Shown here: positions 1 to 7,787 of the stretch, piece after piece | How the letters are laid out: each line of letters begins with the position of its first letter | Numbering within the stretch: position 1 is the first letter of the stretch | Assembly: GCA_949068525.1 (NCBI GenBank) | Contig: CARTIQ010000002.1 | Span: 124,001-188,000 of the forward strand | Length of the DNA stretch: 64,000 bases | From: an uncultured Eubacteriales bacterium | GTDB lineage: Bacteria > Bacillota > Clostridia > Oscillospirales > Acutalibacteraceae | Direction: 5' to 3' | The notes under the pieces: generated by a model | Told to the model about the DNA's origin: nothing | The model's database searches: none | Seen by the model: only the letters and a program-made list of their open reading frames with translations | Program-made: the position numbers and the translations under genes

Positions 1-274
1 GGAGAACATTATGCCGGTTTTGGAGGTTAAGGCTCGCCGTGTTGGTGGTGCTACTTATCAGGTACCTATGGAGGTCCGGCCGGAACGCCGCCAGACTTTG
101 GGGTTGCGTTGGTTGACAAATTATTCTCGGGCTCGGGCTGAAAGGACTATGAGAGAACGGCTTGCAAACGAGATTATGGATGCTGTTAATGAGACCGGTG
201 GAGCTGTTAAAAAGCGCGAGGATACTCATAAAATGGCCGAAGCTAACAAGGCTTTTGCGCATTACAGATGGTAA
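1..274 (+). CDS. rpsG: 30S ribosomal protein S7, C-terminal part (5' end outside window)
   Basis: The reading frame is open from base 2 and gives about 90 residues that match the C-terminal part of bacterial S7 (usual length about 156), including the conserved PMEVRPERRQTLGLRWL stretch and the AHYRW end. S7 nucleates assembly of the head of the small ribosomal subunit by binding the 3' major domain of 16S rRNA. It lies 70 bp ahead of fusA and then tuf, the standard str-operon order. The start is cut off by the window edge. Confidence 0.97.
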   Translation, partial: ENIMPVLEVKARRVGGATYQVPMEVRPERRQTLGLRWLTNYSRARAERTMRERLANEIMDAVNETGGAVKKREDTHKMAEANKAFAHYRW

Positions 275-344
275 TTTAATTTGGTTGTTTTGAAAAGATT
301 TTTTGAAGATTTTACTATATTTTGAGAGAAAGGAGAGAGTTTTT

Positions 345-2423
345 ATGGCAAGACAAGTTTCACTTGATTTTACGCGAAATATCGGGATAATGGCGCATAT
401 TGACGCGGGCAAGACTACTACTACTGAACGAATTTTGTTTTATACTGGGGTTAATCATAAGATAGGCGAGACGCATGATGGTGCGGCGACTATGGACTGG
501 ATGGCGCAAGAACAAGAACGCGGAATTACGATTACTTCTGCCGCTACTACTTGTTTTTGGAAGGATCACCGGATTAACATTATTGATACGCCGGGGCACG
601 TTGACTTTACTGTTGAAGTTGAGCGGTCTTTGCGGGTTTTGGATGGATCGGTTACTGTATTGTGCGCTAAGGGAGGCGTTGAGCCGCAGTCGGAGACGGT
701 GTGGCGTCAGGCGGACAAGTACGGAGTGCCGCGGATGGTGTATGTTAATAAGATGGACATTATGGGGGCGGACTTTTACAACGTTGTGACGATGATGAAG
801 GAACGTCTTAAATGCAATGCTGTGCCTATACAGCTGCCGATTGGCGCGGAGGATACTTTTAAAGGGCTTGTTGACTTGGTTGAGATGAAGGCTTATGTTT
901 ATTACGACGACCTTGGCAAGGATATCCGTGTGGAGGAGATCCCGGAGGATATGAAGGAGCTTGCGGAGAAGTATCATACTGAGCTTTTGGAGCATGTTGC
1001 GGAGCAGGATGAAGCCCTCTTTGAGAAATATTTGGAGGGCGAGCAGTTTAGCGAGCAGGAGATTAAGAATTGTATTAGGAAGGCGACGCTTGCTAATGCT
1101 ATGGTTCCGGTTGTTTGCGGAACTTCTTATCGAAACAAGGGCGTGCAGAAGCTGTTAGATGCCATTGTTGATTACATGCCTGCGCCTACTGACGTGCCTG
1201 CTATTAAGGGTGTTAACCCTGAGACCGGTGCTGAGGAAGAGCGGAATTCTTCGGATGATGAGCCGTTTGCTGCTTTGGCGTTTAAGATTGCTACGGACCC
1301 ATTTGTTGGTAAGTTGTGCTTTTTCCGGGTGTATTCGGGAACTATTAGTGCGGGTTCTACGGTTTATAACTCTACTAAGGACGACAACGAGCGGTTAGGT
1401 CGGATTTTGCAGATGCACGCAAATCACCGGCAGGACATTGAAACGGTTTATGCTGGCGATATTGCTGCGGCTGTTGGACTTAAGAATACCACTACGGGCG
1501 ACACTTTGTGTACTGAGAAGGCTCCGGTTATTTTGGAGTCTATGGAGTTTCCGGACCCGGTTATTCGGGTTGCTATTGAGCCTAAGACCAAGGCGGGGCA
1601 AGAGAAAATGGGTATTGCTTTGGCAAAACTTGCGGAAGAAGACCCAACTTTTAAGGCTTATACTGACGAGGAGACCGGCCAGACTATTATTGCTGGTATG
1701 GGTGAGCTACATCTAGAGATTATTGTTGACCGGCTTTTGAGAGAGTTTAAGGTTGAGGCGAATGTTGGTAAGCCGCAGGTTGCTTATAAAGAGACTATTC
1801 GCCGGAATGCTGACGTTGATCAGAAGTATGCTCGACAGTCTGGTGGCCGAGGTCAATATGGTCATGTTAAGATTAAGATTGAGCCGAATCCTACTAAGGG
1901 ATACGAGTTTGTGAACTCTATTGTTGGCGGAGCTATCCCTAAGGAGTATATTCCTGCGGTTGACCAAGGCATTAAGGGCGCCATGCTTTCGGGCGTTTTG
2001 GCTGGATACAATGTTGTGGACGTTAAGGTTACGCTTTATGACGGTTCTTACCATGAGGTTGACTCTTCGGAGATGGCGTTTAAGATTGCTGGGTCTATGG
2101 CTTTTAAGGACGCTATGCGGAAGGCGGACCCGGTTTTACTGGAGCCTATTATGAAGGTTTGCGTTACTGTTCCGGAGGAGTATATGGGTGACGTTATTGG
2201 TGACATCAACTCGCGTCGCGGAATGATTCAGGGAATGGAGGCTGTTTCTGGAGCGCAACGTGTTAATGCTTTGGTGCCGCTTTCGGAGATGTTTGGCTAC
2301 GCTACGGATATGCGCTCTAAGACGCAGGGCAGAGGTCAATATACTATGGAACCAAGTCATTACGCTGAAGTGCCGAAGTCGGTTTCGGAAAAAATTATTG
2401 CCGACAGAACTAAGTCTAATTAG
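345..2423 (+). CDS. fusA: Elongation factor G
   Basis: This 692-residue protein is the translocation GTPase of the ribosome. GTPase motifs are clear: AHIDAGKT (residues 17-24), RGITI, DTPGH and NKMD, followed by the EF-G domains II-V, with the domain IV stretch QSGGRGQYGHV. The ATG at 345 is chosen over an upstream in-frame start because it gives the family N-terminus (MARQVSLDFTRN) and follows the Shine-Dalgarno AAAGGAGAG at about 329-337. The length equals the family norm. Codons favour T-ending forms, as is common for highly expressed genes. It is probably cotranscribed with rpsG. Confidence 0.99.
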   Translation: MARQVSLDFTRNIGIMAHIDAGKTTTTERILFYTGVNHKIGETHDGAATMDWMAQEQERGITITSAATTCFWKDHRINIIDTPGHVDFTVEVERSLRVLDGSVTVLCAKGGVEPQSETVWRQADKYGVPRMVYVNKMDIMGADFYNVVTMMKERLKCNAVPIQLPIGAEDTFKGLVDLVEMKAYVYYDDLGKDIRVEEIPEDMKELAEKYHTELLEHVAEQDEALFEKYLEGEQFSEQEIKNCIRKATLANAMVPVVCGTSYRNKGVQKLLDAIVDYMPAPTDVPAIKGVNPETGAEEERNSSDDEPFAALAFKIATDPFVGKLCFFRVYSGTISAGSTVYNSTKDDNERLGRILQMHANHRQDIETVYAGDIAAAVGLKNTTTGDTLCTEKAPVILESMEFPDPVIRVAIEPKTKAGQEKMGIALAKLAEEDPTFKAYTDEETGQTIIAGMGELHLEIIVDRLLREFKVEANVGKPQVAYKETIRRNADVDQKYARQSGGRGQYGHVKIKIEPNPTKGYEFVNSIVGGAIPKEYIPAVDQGIKGAMLSGVLAGYNVVDVKVTLYDGSYHEVDSSEMAFKIAGSMAFKDAMRKADPVLLEPIMKVCVTVPEEYMGDVIGDINSRRGMIQGMEAVSGAQRVNALVPLSEMFGYATDMRSKTQGRGQYTMEPSHYAEVPKSVSEKIIADRTKSN

Positions 2424-2439
2424 TTTTGTTAAGTTTCTA

Positions 2440-2468
2440 TTGATTTTTATTATCTAATTTGCTACAAT
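2440..2468 (+). promoter_or_regulatory. Sigma-A-type promoter for tuf
   Basis: TTGATT (2440-2445), a 17-bp spacer, then TACAAT (2463-2468). It sits in the fusA-tuf gap 56 bp upstream of the tuf start, so tuf can be expressed separately from the str operon. Confidence 0.6.
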
Positions 2469-2523
2469 GTAGACAATAGCATTTTAATTATTAATTTTTA
2501 TGCATCAAAAGGAGGAAAATCCA

Positions 2524-3726
2524 ATGGCAAAAGCTAAATTTGAAAGAAATAAACCTCATGTAAACATTGGTACTATTGGTCACGTTGACCACGGCAAAAC
2601 TACTTTAACTGCGGCTATCACTAAGGTTTTGAACTTAGGAGGAGCAGCTGAGTTTGTTGACTATGCAAATATCGACAAGGCTCCAGAAGAGAGAGAACGC
2701 GGAATTACTATTAATACTTCGCACGTTGAGTATGAGACGGCTACTCGCCACTATGCACATGTTGACTGCCCTGGCCATGCTGACTATGTTAAAAACATGA
2801 TTACTGGTGCTGCGCAGATGGATGGAGCTATTTTGGTAGTTTCAGCTGCGGATGGCCCTATGCCTCAGACTAGAGAGCATATCTTGCTTGCACGTCAGGT
2901 TGGCGTTCCTTGCATCGTTGTTTTCATGAACAAGGTTGACCAGGTTGACGATGAGGAGCTTCTTGACTTAGTTGAGATGGAGATTCGCGATTTATTGAAT
3001 GAATACGAGTTTCCTGGCGACGATACGCCTATTATTCGCGGTTCAGCCTTGGTTGCTCTTGAGTCTAGCTCGAAGGATCCTAATGCTGACGAGTACAAAT
3101 GCATTCATGAGCTTATGGATGCTGTTGACAAGTTTATTCCTACTCCGGAACGCAAGGCAGATCAGCCTTTCTTGATGCCGGTTGAAGACGTGTTTACTAT
3201 TACTGGTAGAGGAACAGTTGCTACTGGTAGGGTTGAGCGCGGTCAACTGAAGAATGGTGAGGAAGTTGAGCTTGTTGGCTTGAGTGAAGAACGCACAAAG
3301 ACAGTTGTTACTGGCATTGAGATGTTCAGAAAGATTTTGGATTATGCTGAAGCTGGCGACAATGTTGGTGTTCTTCTTCGCGGAATCCAGAGAGAGGATA
3401 TTCAACGCGGTCAGGTTCTTGCTAAGCCGGGAACAATTAATCCTCACACCAAATTTAGAGGCCAAGTTTACGTTCTGACTAAGGATGAAGGTGGCCGCCA
3501 TACACCGTTCTTTAATAATTATCGTCCGCAGTTTTACTTTAGGACTACCGATGTTACGGGAATCATCAAGTTGCCAGAAGGCACCGAGATGTGTATGCCG
3601 GGCGACAACGTTGTCATGGACGTTGAGCTTATTACGCCTATCGCTATTGAGGAAGGTTTGCGCTTTGCTATTCGTGAAGGCGGCCGTACTGTTGGATCTG
3701 GCGTGGTTACCGCTATTAATTCGTAA
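2524..3726 (+). CDS. tuf: Elongation factor Tu
   Basis: This 400-residue GTPase delivers aminoacyl-tRNA to the ribosome. Visible motifs are GHVDHGKT (about residues 19-26), RGITI, DCPGHAD and NKVD, followed by the two beta-barrel domains with the TGRGTVATGRVERG stretch. The ATG at 2524 follows a strong AAAGGAGG site and gives the usual MAKAKFERNKPHVN start, so the upstream in-frame ATG at 2500 is not used. A hairpin terminator follows the stop. The length is normal. Confidence 0.99.
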   Translation: MAKAKFERNKPHVNIGTIGHVDHGKTTLTAAITKVLNLGGAAEFVDYANIDKAPEERERGITINTSHVEYETATRHYAHVDCPGHADYVKNMITGAAQMDGAILVVSAADGPMPQTREHILLARQVGVPCIVVFMNKVDQVDDEELLDLVEMEIRDLLNEYEFPGDDTPIIRGSALVALESSSKDPNADEYKCIHELMDAVDKFIPTPERKADQPFLMPVEDVFTITGRGTVATGRVERGQLKNGEEVELVGLSEERTKTVVTGIEMFRKILDYAEAGDNVGVLLRGIQREDIQRGQVLAKPGTINPHTKFRGQVYVLTKDEGGRHTPFFNNYRPQFYFRTTDVTGIIKLPEGTEMCMPGDNVVMDVELITPIAIEEGLRFAIREGGRTVGSGVVTAINS

Positions 3727-3757
3727 GATACTTCGACTTTTACAAGGATATATTTGG

Positions 3758-3791
3758 GCAAGTCCTATTTCTTTGGGGCTTGCTTTTTTTT
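3758..3791 (+). terminator. Rho-independent terminator after tuf
   Basis: An 8-bp stem, GCAAGTCC (3758-3765) with GGGCTTGC (3776-3783) containing one G-T pair, is followed directly by a run of T. Confidence 0.85.
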
Positions 3792-4007
3792 GCAAAAATT
3801 TTTATAGTGGTCGGGAGATAAGTTATTACAAAAGAGTTACAAAACGAGCCTTAACGCCAACGGCAAAATGTATAAAAAATTCACAAAAAAACAAGTTTTT
3901 TAAGCCAAAACATATAGGAAGATTTTATACAAAGTTTATACAAATGGTGCGGGTTATAAGAGATTTTTATTGCTAAAATAGAAATTTAAGTTTGTGCTGA
4001 AATTCCC

Positions 4008-4036
4008 TTGATATGTATCGGTTTAGGTGATAAAAT
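4008..4036 (+). promoter_or_regulatory. Sigma-A-type promoter for the M23 peptidase gene
   Basis: TTGATA (4008-4013), a 17-bp spacer, then TAAAAT (4031-4036). Transcription would begin at or inside the inverted repeat at 4041-4057. Confidence 0.6.
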
Positions 4037-4040
4037 AATT

Positions 4041-4057
4041 ACATATTTGTAATATGT
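4041..4057. promoter_or_regulatory. Operator-like inverted repeat at the expected transcription start
   Basis: Perfect 7-bp arms ACATATT and AATATGT are separated by three bases, 4 bp downstream of the -10 box. The placement suits a repressor site or a 5' leader hairpin, but no cognate regulator is identified. Confidence 0.35.
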
Positions 4058-4092
4058 GTTTCTAAATTGAAACAAAACGGAGGGAACAAAAT

Positions 4093-5238
4093 TTGAGAAA
4101 ATGCAAAAAATTTCTATCCGGATTGATGGCAGCTTGTCTTTTAGTAAGCTTTTTGAATGTTATGAGTGGGAGGGTTGGCTTTGCGGCGAATGGAGATTCT
4201 TCTGTGGAAAGCCAAATACATCAGCTCGAACAACGGCAACAGCAGCTGGCAGCAGAGTCTGAGAGGCTGAAAAAAAGTATAAACACTAAAAAAGCCTACA
4301 GAGCTAACATTTTGGAGCAGTGGAATCTTTTGCAAAGCCAGATGAACATATTGACGGAGAGAATGAATTTGCTTAACCAGGAGATTGCGTCTAAACAAGC
4401 TAGAATGAATGAAATTCAGCAAAACATGGACGAGAATATGTCTAGATTGGGCGAGCGATTAAAGGCTATATATAAAGCTGGCGATGTTCCGGAGCTCGCG
4501 ATCTTTTTGAATGTTCAGAATTTTGGGGATCTTTTAGATAAGGCGGACATGGTTCAAAAACTTAGCCGCTATGATGCAGATTTAATCGATGAGTTGAACG
4601 AGAACAGAGCTCAAATTGAACAGGAAAAGGTGGCCTTGGAAGGCCGCAAAAAAGAGGTAGAGGATTCGAAGTCTGTTTTGGACGCTAAGGTCGAAGCGCT
4701 GAATAAGATAAAGCGTGAAAATGACCAGATTGCGAACGAACTATTGCGGAGAGAATCTAAATTGAGGGCACAAATAAGTGCGAATGAGGCTCGAAAAAGA
4801 AGCTTGCAGAATGATATTTTTAATGGCCCTGCAAGGAACGCAAACCACTTTACTAAGCGAAATGGTCGATATGCTTGGCCGGTACCGGGCCGTCGTAACA
4901 TTTCTTCTGGCTGGGGCGGCAGACGTCGCCATAACGGGATAGATATTCCGGGACCTGCTGGAACACCTATTGTGGCGACTGCTGATGGGGTTGTGGTTGA
5001 GGCTAATTCCTCTAGTCGCTGGGGCCATGGCTGGGGATATTACGTTCTGGTGCTGCACGATGACGGGAAAAAGACGATTTATGCGCATTTGAGCAGGGTC
5101 TTGGCTCGACCGGGACAGCGCGTGCAAGCAGGACAAATGGTTGGAAATATGGGTAGCACTGGACATTCTACTGGAAACCACCTGCATTTTGGAGTCATGG
5201 TGAATGGCAGATGGGTAAATCCAATGCTGTTTCTGTGA
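4093..5238 (+). CDS. Secreted M23 (LytM) murein endopeptidase with N-terminal coiled coil (EnvC/NlpD-like)
   Basis: This 381-residue exported protein has a signal peptide (about 1-31), a long coiled coil (about 35-245) and a C-terminal LytM domain (about 275-381). The zinc ligands are visible: H280 and D284 in HNGID, and H365 in the HLHF motif, with a second active-site His in YAHL. All ligands are present, so it is likely an active peptidoglycan hydrolase, or it acts in cell division like EnvC. The start is TTG at 4093 behind GGAGGGA; no in-frame ATG fits. It has its own promoter and terminator. Confidence 0.9.
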   Translation: MRKCKKFLSGLMAACLLVSFLNVMSGRVGFAANGDSSVESQIHQLEQRQQQLAAESERLKKSINTKKAYRANILEQWNLLQSQMNILTERMNLLNQEIASKQARMNEIQQNMDENMSRLGERLKAIYKAGDVPELAIFLNVQNFGDLLDKADMVQKLSRYDADLIDELNENRAQIEQEKVALEGRKKEVEDSKSVLDAKVEALNKIKRENDQIANELLRRESKLRAQISANEARKRSLQNDIFNGPARNANHFTKRNGRYAWPVPGRRNISSGWGGRRRHNGIDIPGPAGTPIVATADGVVVEANSSSRWGHGWGYYVLVLHDDGKKTIYAHLSRVLARPGQRVQAGQMVGNMGSTGHSTGNHLHFGVMVNGRWVNPMLFL

Positions 5239-5293
5239 AGACTAAGTTAGAATTTTTCAGATAAAATCGGGCATAATTAATATAGGTTGCCTT

Positions 5294-5334
5294 AAAATCC
5301 GCACTGCATTGGTGGCTGCGGGTTTTGTTTTTTG
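5294..5334 (+). terminator. Rho-independent terminator after the M23 peptidase gene
   Basis: The stem AAAATCCGCA (5294-5303) pairs with TGCGGGTTTT (5317-5326) with one wobble, and is followed by GTTTTTT. It ends only about 15 bp before the next start codon, so the next gene's promoter must lie very close or transcription must read through. Confidence 0.75.
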
Positions 5335-5347
5335 AGGAGTTATTTTT

Positions 5348-6151
5348 ATGCCAAAAAAGAAAAATTACTTAAGGTATTATAAAAAGGCTTATTTAAGGGG
5401 TAGGAGCGCACAGCTGAATAGACGAGTCGTCGGATTTACAGGGCTGATGCTGTTTGCGAGTGCTATTGTTGTGGCGTGCGTTTTTGTGAAGATTGAGAGT
5501 GAGAATGAGGAGTTGCAGAATGAGACTTCGTTGGCGATGAATCGGGCTGTGAGCGTTAAGAAGAAAGGGCTGAGGACGGATTTTAACGCGTGGAACAGGT
5601 CTTGCGATTGGCCGCTGATTGTAGTTAACAACATGAATGAGATGCCGGATTATTCTCTGCCGCGGCTTAAGCAGATTGGCGACGTGGAGGTGGATGAGCG
5701 GATTATCCCTGCGCTTAGCGAAATGTTACGGGAGTCAAGCAAAAGTGGCGTTAAACTGTGGGTTTCTCTGGGATACAGAAGCAAAGAACGGCAGGATCGC
5801 TTGTTTAATGTGGAAGTTGAAAAATTTTTGCAGTCTGGGGTGGCGAAGGATCAAGCAATTGAGTTGGCTTTAAAAAATGTCTCTGCACCGGGCCGTAATG
5901 AACATAACACGGGGCTGGCTGTGGATTTTAACGCCGCTGGAGACGAATTTTTGGCCACACCAGAATTCCACTGGCTGCGGGATAATTGTGAGAAGTTCGG
6001 TTTTATTGCAAGATACGAAAAGGAAAAGGAGGCAGTGACCGGCAGAACGGCAGAGCCTGCTCATTTTAGGTACGTGGGCGAAGAGCACGCTGCGGCTATT
6101 AAGGCGAAGAATCTGTGTCTGGAGGAGTACGTTTCGGGGCTGATCCGTTGA
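5348..6151 (+). CDS. Membrane-anchored D-alanyl-D-alanine carboxypeptidase, VanY/M15B family
   Basis: This 267-residue protein has a basic N-terminus and one transmembrane anchor (about 28-47), which places the enzyme outside the membrane. The M15B zinc-peptidase motifs are present: SLGYRSKERQ, GRNEHNTGLAVDF (H and D ligands) and EPAHFRYVG (last His ligand). The family trims the terminal D-Ala from peptidoglycan stem peptides, or acts on L,D bonds (LdcB-like); sequence alone does not separate these. ATG 5348 follows GAGGAG. Its position after an M23 hydrolase gene suggests a shared role in cell-wall turnover. Confidence 0.88.
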   Translation: MPKKKNYLRYYKKAYLRGRSAQLNRRVVGFTGLMLFASAIVVACVFVKIESENEELQNETSLAMNRAVSVKKKGLRTDFNAWNRSCDWPLIVVNNMNEMPDYSLPRLKQIGDVEVDERIIPALSEMLRESSKSGVKLWVSLGYRSKERQDRLFNVEVEKFLQSGVAKDQAIELALKNVSAPGRNEHNTGLAVDFNAAGDEFLATPEFHWLRDNCEKFGFIARYEKEKEAVTGRTAEPAHFRYVGEEHAAAIKAKNLCLEEYVSGLIR

Positions 6152-6166
6152 GCCGTTGCGATGGGG

Positions 6167-6195
6167 TTGGATAAAATCGAAAATTCTGCTATAAT
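6167..6195 (+). promoter_or_regulatory. Sigma-A-type promoter for gltX
   Basis: TTGGAT (6167-6172), a 17-bp spacer, then TATAAT (6190-6195), 45 bp upstream of the chosen gltX start. Confidence 0.7.
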
Positions 6196-6239
6196 TGTTT
6201 TGAAAGGTGCGAGTTTACTAATTTGAAGGGATGAAAAAC

Positions 6240-7706
6240 ATGTCGCAAAGCAAAGTGAGAACGAGGTTCGCGCCCAGCCCAACGGGGTTTATGCATGTTG
6301 GAAATTTGAGAACAGCGCTGTATGAATATTTGATAGCTAAGTCTGGCGGCGGAGATTTTATCTTGAGAATTGAAGATACCGACAGAGAGCGGCTGGTACC
6401 TGGTGCTATAGACGTAATATATGAAACGATGCGGAAAGTTGGCCTAAAGCACGACGAAGGGCCTGATATCGGTGGGGATTATGGACCGTATGTGCAGAGT
6501 GAGCGTCAGGGCTTGTATAAGGAAAAGGCCGAAGAGCTAGTGAAGTCGGGCAAGGCGTACTATTGCTTTTGCTCGAAGGAGAGGTTAGCGAGCCTGCACG
6601 ATGAGCAGAGCGAGAAAGGCGAATTTGCCGGAGGGTACGACAGGCACTGCAGGGATTTACCTAAAGCAGAGGTGGATGCGCTTTTGCAGGCGGGGACTCC
6701 GTATGTTATCCGCCAAAAGGTACCTCTGGAGGGCTCCACGACCTTTGTGGATACTGTTTATGGTGAAATAACGGTGGAGAACAGCGAGATAGAGGACCAG
6801 ATCTTGCTGAAGAACGACGGGTACCCTACATACAACTTCGCAAACGTCGTAGATGACCACGCGATGCGGATTACGCACGTTGTGAGGGGAAGCGAGTATT
6901 TGTCGTCGACGCCGAAGTACAACCTTTTGTATGAGGCTTTTGGCTTGGAGACACCGACGTATGTGCATTTGCCTCTGATTATGGGAAAAAATCTGGATGG
7001 AACAACCTCGAAGCTCTCAAAAAGGCATGGTTCTGTGGGATTCGAGGACTTGGTGCAGCAGGGCTATTTGCCCGAGGCGATAGTGAATTACGTTGCGCTA
7101 CTGGGCTGGTGCCCGCAGGAAAACCGCGAGATCTTCTCGCTTTCGGAGCTTGTTTCGGCGTTTTCGGTGGAGCGAATCTGCAAATCTCCGGCCGTGTTTG
7201 ATTTTGATAAACTCAACTGGTTCAACGCAGAGTACATCCGAGCAATGCCGCTTAAGGAGTTCGTAAAGCTCGCTGAGCCATACTTCAGGTCGGCCATACG
7301 AAGGGAGCTTGACTGGATTAAAGTGGCTGCAATATTGCAGCAGCGAGTTGAGGTTTTGACACAGATCCCAGAGATGGTAAGATTTTTGGGCGAGCTTAAG
7401 GATTACGATAGTGAGCTGTTTGTGAATAAAAAGAGCAAGACGGATTTAGAAAATTCCGGTGTGATGCTTCAAAGCGCTATGGAAGAACTTTTAAAACTCG
7501 ACGGTTGGAGCTATGACGCGATTCATGATTGCTTAATTGGCTTGGCAGCACGGTTAGGAGTCAAAAATGGCACGGTGATGTGGCCGGTGAGGATAGCTGC
7601 ATCGGGACTGCAGGTGACGCCTGGCGGGGCTATTGAGATTTTGGAGATTTTGGGTAAGGAAGAATCCTTAAAAAGGCTTGAGAATGGGATTAAAAAGCTA
7701 TTGTAA
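6240..7706 (+). CDS. gltX: Glutamyl-tRNA synthetase
   Basis: This 488-residue class I synthetase charges tRNA-Glu. The HIGH-type motif is HVGN within PSPTGFMHVGNLRTALY, and the KMSKS-type motif is KLSKR at about residue 257. Both catalytic signatures and the C-terminal anticodon-binding region are present, at the usual length. ATG 6240 is chosen because GAAGGG lies nine bases upstream; the in-frame ATG at 6231 abuts that site. It is followed by glnS. With a GlnRS present, this enzyme is probably discriminating (Glu only), which is an inference. Confidence 0.97.
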   Translation: MSQSKVRTRFAPSPTGFMHVGNLRTALYEYLIAKSGGGDFILRIEDTDRERLVPGAIDVIYETMRKVGLKHDEGPDIGGDYGPYVQSERQGLYKEKAEELVKSGKAYYCFCSKERLASLHDEQSEKGEFAGGYDRHCRDLPKAEVDALLQAGTPYVIRQKVPLEGSTTFVDTVYGEITVENSEIEDQILLKNDGYPTYNFANVVDDHAMRITHVVRGSEYLSSTPKYNLLYEAFGLETPTYVHLPLIMGKNLDGTTSKLSKRHGSVGFEDLVQQGYLPEAIVNYVALLGWCPQENREIFSLSELVSAFSVERICKSPAVFDFDKLNWFNAEYIRAMPLKEFVKLAEPYFRSAIRRELDWIKVAAILQQRVEVLTQIPEMVRFLGELKDYDSELFVNKKSKTDLENSGVMLQSAMEELLKLDGWSYDAIHDCLIGLAARLGVKNGTVMWPVRIAASGLQVTPGGAIEILEILGKEESLKRLENGIKKLL

Positions 7707-7787
7707 AGTTATTTTTGCCAATAAAACTGAGTGGAGCACAATGGGTTGGTTGAGATTTTTAGATTTTATGCTGTGTGGAGTGGTGTT

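Larger units (their letters stand above)
3793..4092. other. AT-rich intergenic region between tuf and the M23 peptidase gene
   Basis: No credible gene is seen. The right half holds a sigma-A-like promoter (4008-4036) and a perfect inverted repeat (4041-4057). The left half is A-rich with no recognised motif. Confidence 0.6.

Noticed and set aside
360..995. Long minus-strand open frame opposite fusA
   Set aside because: It is the antisense shadow of a highly conserved gene, with no ribosome site and an unusual composition rich in L, R, N and H.
3485..3976. Open frame spanning the end of tuf and the downstream gap
   Set aside because: It runs through the tuf coding region in another frame and across a clear terminator. 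Its composition is that of a shadow frame.
4093..6151. The M23 and VanY peptidases as the missing phage lysis genes
   Set aside because: Both have host-type export or anchor sequences, separate promoters or terminators, and lie over 11 kb from the structural operon in the str-gltX housekeeping region.
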